A stretch of DNA of 64,000 nucleotides from Salinactinospora qingdaonensis (GCF_039539445.1 NZ_BAABDD010000001.1:124001-188000); one strand, 5' to 3'. Positions 8,650 through 17,247 are shown, numbered from the stretch's first letter. The notes: generated from the letters alone by a model not told the origin. Translations and numbers: made by a program.

Positions 8650-9474
8650 GTGTCGTCGGAAACACCGCGGGTGGAGTCCGCTGCCGCTCGGCGTCTCTAC
8701 TGGGTACCGGGAGCGGGGCTGCGCACTGGCGCCCACCCCCGCTCCCCCATCCTCGTCGCCGACTCCTGGCTGGTGAGCGAGGGCAAGGTCAGGGCCCTGG
8801 AGCGGCACCGCGACCGGTTCAGCCGCTCCTGCGCCGACGCCGGAGCCGACGAGGACACCGTCTGCGCTTTCTGGGAAGCCGCAGTGGGGGCCCTGCCCCG
8901 CAGTGGCGCGTGGTTTCCGCGCGTCGAACTGCTCGACGGCGAGCGGTTCCCGCTGAGCCTGCTCATCCGGCCGGCTCCGCAGCGCGGCCCGCTGGTGCGC
9001 GTCCACCCCTGGCGCGGCGCCGACCCGCGCCGTCGCCCCCGGGTCAAAGGGCCGGACCTTGCGGCATTGGCCGAGGTGCGCGAGCAGGCCTCCCGGGTCG
9101 GCGCCGAGGAGGCACTGCTGTTGAGTCCTTCTGGGCTCGTCACCGACTCAACGGCGAGCGCGCTGCTGTGGTGGGACAACGGCGAGTTGTGCGTGCCCTC
9201 CCCGCACCTGGATGTCCTGCCCAGTGTCACAGCGGGGCTGCTCACCGAACAGGCGCGGGAGCGCGGAGTGCGCGTCAACACGTGCTACTACCCGCTTGAC
9301 CACCTCGATGGTCGTGAGACGTGGCTGGTCAACGCGCTGGCCGGTATCCGGGTGGTGAGCGAGTGGAGGGGCTCGGAGGTCAGGCCGGGCCCCGCTCCAC
9401 AGGCCCAGCAGTGGCGGGACTACCTGGAAAGCCTGCGGCGCCCGTTGCCCGAAACGGGACCAAGGGCAGGTTAG
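8650..9474 (+). CDS. pabC: PabC-like aminodeoxychorismate lyase (class IV PLP enzyme)
   Basis: This 274-aa fold-type IV PLP protein aligns with PabC by the stretch RVKGPDLAAL, whose Lys corresponds to the Schiff-base Lys of the E. coli LKTLN motif. It also matches ALLLSPSGLVTDSTAS, where the usual TE pair is TD, and a C-terminal NALAGIRVVSEW. The lyase would release pyruvate from aminodeoxychorismate to give 4-aminobenzoate, completing the pathway begun by the DAHP synthase and pabAB. GTG 8650 starts 2 nt after the monooxygenase stop with no strong ribosome-binding site, consistent with coupled translation. It is the last gene of the cluster. The Glu-to-Asp change beside PLP is worth noting but does not rule out activity. 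Confidence 0.85.
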   Translation: MSSETPRVESAAARRLYWVPGAGLRTGAHPRSPILVADSWLVSEGKVRALERHRDRFSRSCADAGADEDTVCAFWEAAVGALPRSGAWFPRVELLDGERFPLSLLIRPAPQRGPLVRVHPWRGADPRRRPRVKGPDLAALAEVREQASRVGAEEALLLSPSGLVTDSTASALLWWDNGELCVPSPHLDVLPSVTAGLLTEQARERGVRVNTCYYPLDHLDGRETWLVNALAGIRVVSEWRGSEVRPGPAPQAQQWRDYLESLRRPLPETGPRAG

Positions 9475-9598
9475 GCCGCAGTTCCCGCCCCGGCGGCACT
9501 CGCCACGACGAGCCGTCTCGCTTTCGCAGCGGGAGCCCACCAAGACCAGCGAACTTTCCCCGGAGAATCGGCGCCCCGGCCGAGGAGGCCGTGGCTGC

Positions 9599-9664
9599 CT
9601 AGTTCTGTTTTTGGAAGGGCGGCGAGGGTCGGCGGTGGGTGCACGGGGGTGAGCGCCTGCGCAC
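9599..9664 (+). repeat. MITE-like element, truncated copy A
   Basis: It begins with CTAG at 9599-9602, then TTCTGTTTTTGGAAGGGCGG and about 45 further bases that match the left end of copy C (24123-24291). Similarity stops at about 9664, so the other end is lost. The orientation is the same as copy C. Confidence 0.7.
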
Positions 9665-9936
9665 TTCGGTCTGGCGGCCGGTGTTGCTCGGGCCAAAGCG
9701 TGGTTCCAACGCCCCGTGAGCCGGCGCCGGCTCGAAGCGATCACCGGGACGGTGCTGTCGGGGCTCGCGGCTCGCCTGGCCTTCACACCCCGGTGAGCGC
9801 TGTCGCCCACAGCCCGCAAAGGCCCGACGTCGCCGATGCGCACAGGCGGCCTGCGGGCCGTGACCTCGGTATCCCCGATGCGGAGGGCACGCTGGGGGGT
9901 TAGGGGAGTGGACTCCACCACCACGCTGAGTTATCG

Positions 9937-9990
9937 ATTGTCACGGTTGACACTACCAAAATTGGCGGAAATGCACCGTGTTGTGACAAT
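9937..9990 (+). promoter_or_regulatory. Inverted-repeat operator/promoter region of the secreted protein gene
   Basis: ATTGTCAC (9937-9944) and GTGACAAT (9983-9990) form an 8-bp inverted repeat with 38 nt between the arms, and a TTGACA-like -35 at 9947-9952 lies between them. The -10 is weak (about 9970). It lies 100 nt upstream of the start at 10091. Confidence 0.35.
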
Positions 9991-10090
9991 TAGCCCGTCC
10001 CCCACGTGGCGCGTGCCGCACGTGCGCGCTGTAAGGGATATACCACCAGTTTCCGTACTTCACTTCCTTACTGAAGGAGTGCACGCAAGG

Positions 10091-10717
10091 ATGGTTAGAT
10101 CCCATTTCACGGCAGGCCGGGCAGCTCTGGTGAGCGTGCTGGGCCTGCTCCTCAGCCTCACAGTCGCCACCGGTAGCGCCCAAGCGCTGTCACAGCCACA
10201 ACCCGGCGACAACCCCTTCCCCTCTCTGTCCAACCCGTCCCTGAAGAACCCCACGCCCGGGTGGGCCTGCGATGTCCCCGCCGGCTACACCTACGACCAC
10301 GTCAACCGGGTTCTGTACGACTGCAACCCCAACGGTTGGGGTTATGAGTACCACGTGGTCAAGCCCACGGACGGCCTGTGGGCTTGCGATGTCCCGTACG
10401 GATCTGACTTCACCTACGACCACGTCAACGACTCCAGCGCCTGCTCGCCGACCGGTTCCGCCTCCCTCTACCGGCTACAGGTGCCCGAAGACGGGCTGTG
10501 GGCCTGCGAGATCCCCTCCGGCTTCACCTACGACCACGTCAACGACTCCAGCGCCTGCTCGCCCAACGGCTCCGACCACGTCTACCGCCTGCGGGAGCCC
10601 GCGGACGGGCTGTGGGCCTGCGAGATCCCCTCCGGCTACACCTACGACCACGTCAACAGCTCATATAGCTGCTCGCCCAACGGCTCCGACTACATCTACC
10701 GGCTGGTCAGCCAGTAA
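10091..10717 (+). CDS. Secreted protein of four tandem two-Cys repeats
   Basis: The 208-aa product starts at ATG 10091, with AAGGAG at 10074-10079. Residues 1-~34 form a Sec signal peptide: basic VRSHFTAGR, a hydrophobic core, and AQA before the likely cleavage site. After a short Pro/Ser linker come four repeats of about 38-40 residues. Each has the pattern WAC-(D/E)-(V/I)-P-x-G ... YDHVN ... C-x-P-x-G ... Y-x-(L/V), that is, two Cys per repeat, eight in all. Repeats 2-4 are nearly identical at the DNA level, which suggests recent duplication. No catalytic motif is seen. A small extracellular disulfide-stabilised repeat domain, perhaps a wall-binding or interaction module, is the most one can say. 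It is transcribed from its own promoter region and is not obviously part of the PABA cluster. Confidence 0.8.
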   Translation: MVRSHFTAGRAALVSVLGLLLSLTVATGSAQALSQPQPGDNPFPSLSNPSLKNPTPGWACDVPAGYTYDHVNRVLYDCNPNGWGYEYHVVKPTDGLWACDVPYGSDFTYDHVNDSSACSPTGSASLYRLQVPEDGLWACEIPSGFTYDHVNDSSACSPNGSDHVYRLREPADGLWACEIPSGYTYDHVNSSYSCSPNGSDYIYRLVSQ

Positions 10718-10743
10718 CGGCCACCTCCGCGCTCAGGCGGCCT

Positions 10744-10778
10744 CGGGCGGGGGACCTCCACAGGGGGTGCCCCGCCCG
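10744..10778 (+). terminator. Terminator hairpin after the secreted repeat protein
   Basis: Arms 10744-10752 and 10770-10778 pair over 9 bp of G/C. They sit 27 nt after the stop and are followed by TTGTCGTG. Confidence 0.55.
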
Positions 10779-10808
10779 TTGTCGTGTCGGGACGGCACGT
10801 GCGGCGAG

Positions 10809-10852
10809 CGCGGCGCCACCGGCGTCCGCGGTCAGACGCCGGTGGCGCCGCG
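10809..10852. terminator. Perfect 18-bp hairpin
   Basis: Arms 10809-10826 and 10835-10852 are exactly complementary over 18 bp with an 8-nt loop. It may be a second, bidirectional terminator, or it may mark the end of an unrecognised transcript. Confidence 0.55.
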
Positions 10853-11453
10853 GGAGGGCGTTTGGCCCCCGTCGTACGTCGCCGCTGCCTCGCCGGAGAT
10901 CACGACGGGCCGGCCATACCGAGCGCCGAGGCGGGCCACGGTCTCCCGATCGGGCGAGGGCGGCGAAAAGCGCGCCGCCCTAAGAATGCAGCGGCCCCGC
11001 GATCGTCGGGGATTGTGCCGCACATATACGCGCCCGGTGCTTTTCCCTGGAGAGGACCACTGGCTGGAAGCGGCAAGAAGATCGGAACTGGCTCGATGGC
11101 GATGCGGACGTAGCTTGGAGCGAGAGGGGCGGAGAGGTAGCCCGTCACGGACGACCATGACGTCAGCCGGGTGAAAACCAGTCAGTGTGGAGCTACCGGC
11201 ATAGGGGCGTTGGCCACCAAGCAGAATTTTTCCTGTTTCCGCACGGTGTTGGCCGCTACTCTTTCAACCTACTTCCCACAGCCCCCTGAGCCACATATCA
11301 GCACCCAATCGCACCTTCCGGAATCCACCACGAATAATATGGCGCAACGGGTTGCCGTAGATACTCACAAGACGATGAATATCGAACCTTGGAGCGGCAA
11401 GCACAGCACCAACACAGAATAGCTGTTTCTCTCTCCATAATTACCTGGAAACG

Positions 11454-11478
11454 AAAAACCCGTTCCACCGAAAACGGG
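11454..11478 (-). terminator. Rho-independent terminator reading on the minus strand
   Basis: On the minus strand a 6-bp stem (CCCGTT/AACGGG, 11459-11478, 8-nt loop) is followed by a run of five T. No convincing gene precedes it, so the transcript it ends is unknown; a small RNA is possible. Confidence 0.45.
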
Positions 11479-11868
11479 CCCCGCTCCGCTCCACCGCATC
11501 CCGCGCCACGGGGGCGCCCGCCCTCACCACCCTCGGCCGGCCAGACAGCGGTACTCGCACATCGCCCCGCTTTCGACACACTGTGTGCAGGAACCTCGTC
11601 GGCTCCTCGAACCGGTCGTCGCCCCCCGACGGGCATGTGAGCGGCTGTCACTTTCCACACACGCCGCACCGGTGTGACTTCGATACTTTCCAGAAACATC
11701 GAACCACCCGCCGGAAACCTTTTCGTGGGATCATCGGATGGCATCGATCACAAGAGTCCGCAGATATAGAAACGGATCTACGGCCACCTTGGTTCACTGC
11801 TTTTTTATAAATTAGCGGAATAGCTGACACAGCAAGAGATAGTGTGGCATAGCAGGACGAGCTTTGGT

Positions 11869-11874
11869 TATACT
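11869..11874 (+). promoter_or_regulatory. Extended -10-like TATACT directly before an ATG
   Basis: TATACT ends 6 nt before ATG 11881, the geometry expected for a leaderless transcript. No good -35 was found. Confidence 0.35.
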
Positions 11875-11880
11875 GCGCCC

Positions 11881-12117
11881 ATGAGAGCCGGAGAAGAGCA
11901 ACGCGCCGGCACTGAAGAAACACTCCGAAACATCGATTCCGTCAAACCATTCCATATCGGGTGGAAGATATCTCGGTGTGCGGGCGTCGGCGGCGCGACG
12001 GCGATCGATTCCGCAAACGAGGCGCGGACGAGCGCTGCGACAGCCCTGACACACTCCGCGACAACGACCCCCGAAACAGCCAGATCCGGCGACTCGGTCC
12101 CGCGTTTCCGCAGATGA
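11881..12117 (+). CDS. Possible small protein upstream of the FHA flavoprotein
   Basis: This 78-aa frame begins at the ATG placed where a leaderless start from TATACT would fall. It ends 64 nt before the FHA-flavoprotein start. The product is hydrophilic with a Thr/Ala-rich C-terminal half (ATALTHSATTT) and no known motif. Codon use is only weakly GC-biased at third positions, so it could be spurious. It is kept because of the promoter and the position. Confidence 0.25.
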   Translation: MRAGEEQRAGTEETLRNIDSVKPFHIGWKISRCAGVGGATAIDSANEARTSAATALTHSATTTPETARSGDSVPRFRR

Positions 12118-12181
12118 GCGGGCTTTAGCGAACGATCGGGCGGTAGTCCCCCACGATCCCCCTCATGGAAAGAAGCGACCT

Positions 12182-14059
12182 GTGCCATTTGAAATCGTTG
12201 GACGCGAAGGCCCCCTCGCCGGACGGCGCTTTCCGGTCAGCGACGCGCCGATCACGTTCGGTCGCAACAGCGACAATATCGTGGTGGTCGCCAGCAGGCA
12301 GGCCTCGCGTTTTCACGCGGAGGTGCTCTACGAAGCCGGCGACTATGTGCTGCGTGACCGAGGAAGCAGCAACGGGACACTCGTCAACGAGGAACCCGTG
12401 ACATCGCGTGTGCTCCACGCCGGCGATGTGATCACGATCGGCGATGAGACGTTCTGTTTTGAAAGTGCCGATTCGATAGCGACGACCACTGACCTCGCCG
12501 TGACCCAGACCTTCGTCGACTCCACGGTGCCCCGCGGGCCGATCATGCGGGTCACGATTTCGGGCGGCGGTCCCGTCGGACTGGCGTTCGCTCTCCTGCT
12601 GGAACACTCCATGGGCCGGCGAGTGGCCGTCACGATCTACGACGAGCGCTGGACCCAGGACGGTTCGCGAATCGTGTGGAAGGGCGAAGGGCACGGCAAT
12701 GTCCGGCGCCAGCAGGTCGTGACCGTCCAGAGCCGCCAGTACCTCAGCCTGCCGGAGGAGGTCCAGGAGCAGTTGTTCGGCGAGGGGCTGTACAGCGAGA
12801 TGTGGCCGCCCGGTCCCGACTCGGTTCGCGGTTACGCTCCACGCAACATCCGGATCGCCTACATCGAGGACAAGCTGCTCGAAATGGCCAATGCCAAGCC
12901 CGGCAGTATCCGGCTGGTGCCCGAGAGGTTCGACCCGGTCGAGCATGAGGCGAGCGCGGCCGAAGACCACGTCCTCGCCATCTGCGAGGGCGCGCGATCG
13001 CGCACGCGCGAACACTTCACCGCCATGTTCGGTACCGCCGACAAGACGATCTATTCCCTGAACGGGGAACACGTCCAAGATGTCGTGTTGGGGCTGCGGG
13101 TGAAGTCCGACCTCCCGGACCCGATGATTGTCCTGCTGACCGTGGCCCAGAACCGTTTCCTGTTGAACTCGCTGCGCGGCGAGGGGTTTTTGAACATGCG
13201 CCTCACCGAGGATGAGGCCAAGGAGGTCATCGGGCTCGACCCCGTCCGGCAGGTGTTCGAGCAGTGCATCGCCTCGCGCCCATGCGTGATGGAACGCGAC
13301 ACCCAGGGAGACTTCCACTGCTCGACCCACAGCACACTGTTTCTGCCCGCCCTGATCAAGAGCTCGGCACTGTGGAAACGGGCACGGGAGGGGCTGGCGC
13401 TGTTTGGCGTCACCGAGGAGAACCTGCGCGCCGTCACTGCTTTCCGGCTGGACATGGTGCAGCGGCCACGGTTCACCGCACAGCTTTATCCAGCCACGGC
13501 GACCACGCCGGGAACCTACGGATTCCTACTCGGAGACGCCGCCAACTCGATCCACTTCTGGCCGGGCCGCGGACTCAACAGCGGACTGGCGTCGGCTCTC
13601 TCGCTGGCCAGGTCCCTCGACAGCGCCTGGAACGGCAGGGGCTTCCGTGACGCCGACTTCACCCGCCACGAGGCGGCGATGTCGATGTTGCAGTACCGGC
13701 ACAAGAGCCGGGCGTGGAAGGCGATGGTTACCACCGACGAACAGGGGGCCGTCTGCTCGATCAAGGACAGGATCGCCCGGAGTATCGAAGCGGCGGCCTC
13801 GGGTGAGTCGGACCGGGAGAGCGACATCGAGGCGCTCATGGAACAACTGGCGCGTATCCGGGACCGCCTGGCCGCGCGTATCCCCGACATGCCCGACGAC
13901 GCGGCCCTCAAGGACCATTTGGACACCTTGGGAGACGAGACACTGCGGACCCTAGTGGCAAGCGGTCCCTGGGACACGTTGACGATGGGCGGCGAAGAGG
14001 TCGACGTCGACATCTTCTACCGGGAGCAGACACCGACCGCTTCTGCCGCCAACCGCTAA
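12182..14059 (+). CDS. FHA domain fused to an FAD-dependent monooxygenase
   Basis: The 625-aa product starts at GTG 12182, with GGAAAG 9 nt upstream. Residues 1-~95 are a complete forkhead-associated domain: FGRNSDN at 26-32, SRFH at 42-45 and RGSSNGTLVN at 60-69 are the phosphothreonine-binding landmarks. A Thr-rich linker (~100-118, with TTTDLAVTQTF) leads to a flavoprotein domain that begins MRVTISGGGPVG at 122. It continues with a DG-like segment (CEGARSR) and ends its FAD site with GDAANSIHFWPGRGLNSG near residue 455. The C-terminal ~150 residues are helical and charged. The enzyme half resembles aromatic or MICAL-like hydroxylases. The FHA half implies docking to, or control by, a Thr-phosphorylated partner of a PknB-type kinase. 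Its relation to the PABA cluster 2.7 kb upstream is uncertain. Confidence 0.87.
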   Translation: MPFEIVGREGPLAGRRFPVSDAPITFGRNSDNIVVVASRQASRFHAEVLYEAGDYVLRDRGSSNGTLVNEEPVTSRVLHAGDVITIGDETFCFESADSIATTTDLAVTQTFVDSTVPRGPIMRVTISGGGPVGLAFALLLEHSMGRRVAVTIYDERWTQDGSRIVWKGEGHGNVRRQQVVTVQSRQYLSLPEEVQEQLFGEGLYSEMWPPGPDSVRGYAPRNIRIAYIEDKLLEMANAKPGSIRLVPERFDPVEHEASAAEDHVLAICEGARSRTREHFTAMFGTADKTIYSLNGEHVQDVVLGLRVKSDLPDPMIVLLTVAQNRFLLNSLRGEGFLNMRLTEDEAKEVIGLDPVRQVFEQCIASRPCVMERDTQGDFHCSTHSTLFLPALIKSSALWKRAREGLALFGVTEENLRAVTAFRLDMVQRPRFTAQLYPATATTPGTYGFLLGDAANSIHFWPGRGLNSGLASALSLARSLDSAWNGRGFRDADFTRHEAAMSMLQYRHKSRAWKAMVTTDEQGAVCSIKDRIARSIEAAASGESDRESDIEALMEQLARIRDRLAARIPDMPDDAALKDHLDTLGDETLRTLVASGPWDTLTMGGEEVDVDIFYREQTPTASAANR

Positions 14060-14262
14060 CATCCGGGCGGGCACTCGGAAGGGACAGTGGTCGGACCGGG
14101 CAACGCGCGCGGCTAACCCCAATCGCGGCATACGTGCCGGCACCGGCCCGGTTCGGCCACCGACTCCAGTGAGCCGCATGGGTGCCCCCGCCAAAGGATC
14201 GTACTCCGCCCGGTCGCAGGAAGGGCCACCGTCGGGGCGGGAAGGGACTTGAAAAGTAACAA

Positions 14263-14302
14263 GGCGGCCCGGGAAACAAACACCGTTGTTCCCCGGGCCG
14301 CC
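14263..14302 (-). terminator. Terminator of tRNA-Ala copy 1
   Basis: GGCGGCCCGGG (14263-14273) pairs with 14292-14302. On the minus strand it starts 10 nt after the tRNA and is followed by a T-rich stretch (TTGTTACTTTTC). Confidence 0.75.
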
Positions 14303-14312
14303 CAGAGTCGAG

Positions 14313-14385
<73 letters not shown>

Positions 14386-14750
14386 TGAAGACGCATCCAA
14401 CTCTACCGGAAAGTGAGGGGTGCTCTGACCATGGTGGGGCGCTGCTGCGGGGCGGCGCGGCGGCCGGCTGAGAGGGGCCGCGGCCACCCGCCGAGGAAGC
14501 AAAGCCCGGTTTTGCCTGGTCAGGTGTTGCCTCTGCACGCTCGCCTTACGCACGATGACTACAAAGGCGGAGCACGCCCCAGCCGATGCGACACCCAAAA
14601 GTATCGACACGATCACGGGATGTAGCGCTGCTGGCTGCGGCGTTCGGCGCGCTGCGGGGTGGCACGGAGCGGTTGAAGCAGGCTCCGTCGAACCATTAGT
14701 CGCCCGCGCGGGCAGCAGAGCCCCAGAGCGGGAAATAGAGGGAGGCCGCC

Positions 14751-14942
14751 ATGCGCAAAGTCGTGGACTGCCGGGATCACCCCAGTGAAATGAACTGCAC
14801 GCTGACGATCGCCGGAGAGGCGGACGAGGTCGTGCGGGCCGCCGCAGAGCACATGGCCTCGGTGCACGGTCACGAGGACACTGCCGAGCTGCGCGAACAG
14901 ATCCGCACAGAGCTCAAGGACGAGCGGCCGGTCAGCGCCTGA
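14751..14942 (+). CDS. DUF1059 small protein
   Basis: This 63-aa protein begins MRKVVDCRDHPSEMNCT and includes GEADEVVRAAAEH and SVHGHEDTAELREQIR, the signature of DUF1059. These are short actinobacterial and archaeal proteins with a conserved Cys pair (CRD...NC), of unknown function. GGGAGG is placed 6 nt before ATG 14751. It stands alone, between the first tRNA-Ala and a convergent oxidoreductase gene. Confidence 0.85.
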   Translation: MRKVVDCRDHPSEMNCTLTIAGEADEVVRAAAEHMASVHGHEDTAELREQIRTELKDERPVSA

Positions 14943-15172
14943 GCCAGTCCTGAGCCAGCGCTGGGCCGGGCACGTCCCGGGCGAGGGCGAGTCCGACGAG
15001 CGGTCCCGCCCTCGTCGTATATAAAGCGCCGCTTCGTCTCGCCTCTGCGACGATCCAGCGCAAGCGCACCGCACCCCGGCCCCGGCGACGTGCCGTGCGG
15101 AAAACACCGCAGAGCCGGCTCTGCGTTTCTCATCTTGGCCTGCCGAGCGCGCCGGCCCATGGCTTTGGAGAT

Positions 15173-16156
15173 TCAAGCCACGACGACGACCTTGCCGCGC
15201 ACGTGCCCCTTCTCGTGGTAGCTGACGGCCGCCGGGATCTCCGGGAAGGGGTAGCTGCGGTCAATGACGGGGGCGACCTTGCCAGCCTCGATGAACTCGG
15301 TCACCGTCATCAGGTTCTGCGGGTTCTCCGTGCAGCGCGTCACCTCCGCCAGCACCACCCGCTGCGAGAGCAACGGCGCGACCGCCAACGCGGAAAACAC
15401 GTGCCTCACCGGTTGCAGCCACCGCCCCGCCGGTCCGCCGACCCCAACGTGGGTCCCCCCGCGAGCCATCACCCGCCGACACGCCAGCACCGAGCGGCTG
15501 CCCGCGATGTCAATCAGCACGTCGTAGCGCCGGCCAGGGCGGGTGAAATCCGTTGTGGTGTAGTCGATGACCTCGTCGGCGCCGAGTGAGCGGACCAGCT
15601 CCACGTTGCGCGTACTACAGACACCGGTGACCCGCGCGCCGAATGCTCGGGCGAGCTGCACGGCGAACGTACCCACCCCGCCTGAGGCCCCGTTGATGAG
15701 GACCCGGTGGCCCGGCTGGACCCCGCCCTTGTCGCGTAGGGCCAGCAACGCGGTGTTGGCCGCCAACGGTACCGCCGCCGCCTGCTCGGCCGACAGGTTC
15801 TGGGGTTTAGGCACCAGTTCGCTCTCGCGCACGCACACGTACTCGGCGAAGCCGCCCTGTTGAAGCATCGCGACCACCTCGTCACCGGGGCGAAACCGCG
15901 TGACGCCCCGACCGACCGCCTCGACCTCCCCCGCCAGGTCGGCGCCCAGGACGCTGAGCTTGGGCCTGCGCAGTCCCATTCCCCCCATCAGGCGCGCGAC
16001 GCGGGGCTCGCCTCGCATGAGGTGCCAGTCGTAGGGGTTGACGGAGGTGGCGCGCATCCGAACCAGCACCTCGTCGTGTCCAGGCGTGGGTGTGGCGATG
16101 TCAGTGAGTCGCAACAGGTCAGGTGGGCCATAGGACCCCAGAACAAACGCCTTCAT
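15173..16156 (-). CDS. Zinc-independent MDR alcohol dehydrogenase / quinone oxidoreductase
   Basis: The ~327-aa medium-chain dehydrogenase has an N-terminal GroES-like fold (SVNPYDWHLMRG, GADLAGEVEAVG) and a Rossmann domain with INGASGGVGTFAVQLAR near residue 150. It lacks the structural-zinc Cys cluster, as quinone oxidoreductase (Qor/ZTA1-like) members do. It probably reduces enones or quinones with NADPH. ATG 16156 is preferred over GTG 16159 because GAGGAG is then 6 nt away. It is followed by no close partner gene. Confidence 0.85.
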   Translation of the reverse strand: MKAFVLGSYGPPDLLRLTDIATPTPGHDEVLVRMRATSVNPYDWHLMRGEPRVARLMGGMGLRRPKLSVLGADLAGEVEAVGRGVTRFRPGDEVVAMLQQGGFAEYVCVRESELVPKPQNLSAEQAAAVPLAANTALLALRDKGGVQPGHRVLINGASGGVGTFAVQLARAFGARVTGVCSTRNVELVRSLGADEVIDYTTTDFTRPGRRYDVLIDIAGSRSVLACRRVMARGGTHVGVGGPAGRWLQPVRHVFSALAVAPLLSQRVVLAEVTRCTENPQNLMTVTEFIEAGKVAPVIDRSYPFPEIPAAVSYHEKGHVRGKVVVVA

Positions 16157-16236
16157 CACATTCTCCTCATTCGCTACGGTCCCTGTTGCGGTGCGGATTC
16201 GTCGTCACGCACGGCCGCGACCGGCGACGGTGGCCT

Positions 16237-16983
16237 TCATCTGCGGCTTGGCGACAACCGTTTAGAGCCGCGCGCCGGGCGGGCCAGGTAGGTGCGGATG
16301 ACCCATTCGGCCACGACGAGGTTGATCACCCAGCCGGCGGCCATGAGCAGCGCTCTGCTGAGTTCGCCCGGTGGACCGACGAACAGTATCCAGGGCAGGT
16401 GGGTGAACACCTGCGTGCCCGCCCCCTGACCGATCGCATACCCCCGAACCATCCAGGCGCTGTGCGTGGAGATGTCGCGGCGCCGAACCGCGAGGAAGGC
16501 CACGACGATAGCCACGACCATGACCGTGCCGAACACGAGCCGGAAAGCGGCGAGCAGTTCGCCGTCGGTGGCGGGAAGGTCGTAGAACACGGTCATCCAC
16601 AACCCCGAAAGCGCGGCGACGAGCCCGCAGGGGACCAGGAGCCGCCCGGCGGCACGGTGCCAGCCGGGCCTTCGGCGGCGCAGCCCGGGGGCGAACTGGA
16701 AGGCCCCCAGAATGCAGTACGGGGTGACGCTGAGGATGTGCAGCACGACGGGCAGGGGGGAGGCGAAAAACCGGGCGTTTTCCGGGGTGACCTCGGCGCC
16801 TCCGGCCAGTTCGGTGAGCCGGAAGGCGCCGGCGGCCACCGGTACGACGGTGAGCAGGATCAGCGCGGCGGGTATGAGCCAGTCCGCCCGAGTGGCGAAG
16901 GCGCGGGATCGGTTGTCGTTGCGACGTTTTCCTGGCTGGTGGTGGTGCGGCGGCTGCGGGGATGGGGAGGGTCCCGTGGTCAT
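16237..16983 (-). CDS. DUF2306 membrane protein
   Basis: The product (about 248 aa from ATG 16983, with GAAGAG upstream) has a polar Pro/His-rich N-terminus, then about seven hydrophobic segments. It has HILSVTPYCILGAFQF and HRAAGRLLVPCG and a WMVRGYAIGQGAGTQ-like stretch, which is the DUF2306 pattern of His-rich four- to eight-helix proteins. A longer frame to 17034 exists but adds only basic residues. The function is unknown; members are sometimes linked to heme or redox membrane proteins. It lies between the oxidoreductase and a two-component system, all on the minus strand. Confidence 0.75.
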   Translation of the reverse strand: MTTGPSPSPQPPHHHQPGKRRNDNRSRAFATRADWLIPAALILLTVVPVAAGAFRLTELAGGAEVTPENARFFASPLPVVLHILSVTPYCILGAFQFAPGLRRRRPGWHRAAGRLLVPCGLVAALSGLWMTVFYDLPATDGELLAAFRLVFGTVMVVAIVVAFLAVRRRDISTHSAWMVRGYAIGQGAGTQVFTHLPWILFVGPPGELSRALLMAAGWVINLVVAEWVIRTYLARPARGSKRLSPSRR

Positions 16984-17247
16984 GTTCTCTTCGGTCACAA
17001 GACGAGCATGCCGACCGCGGTGGCTGCGGATCATCGGTCAAAGAGCGCGACCTGCCCTGGCCGATCCTCCGATGAGCGGGGTGTACTTTTGGCCGAGAAG
17101 CCGCCGTGCGGGCTTGTCGACCCGGTTCGGTGGGCCGGGAGAGGTCGGGCCCCGCGGGCCTCGGCGGGCAGCGAACCTGAGCGCCCCGCGAGCGCCGATT
17201 CTCCTCACTGCGGCGCGGCGGGCGAAACAGCGGCGATCGGGGCCGGG

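Larger units (their letters stand above)
9475..10090. other. Non-coding spacer after the PABA cluster
   Basis: No reading frame here shows a recognisable protein. The stretch holds a truncated MITE-like copy (9599-9664) and the promoter-proximal inverted repeat of the secreted repeat protein. A longer in-frame start at 9836 for the downstream gene is rejected because it precedes the signal peptide by 85 residues. Confidence 0.6.
10853..11880. other. About 1 kb gene-free, AT-richer stretch
   Basis: Short frames on both strands do not resemble proteins. The base composition is clearly less GC-biased than the surroundings, with A/T runs near 11230, 11425 and 11805. One minus-strand terminator is visible at 11454-11478, which suggests an unannotated minus-strand transcript or remnant. 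Confidence 0.5.
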
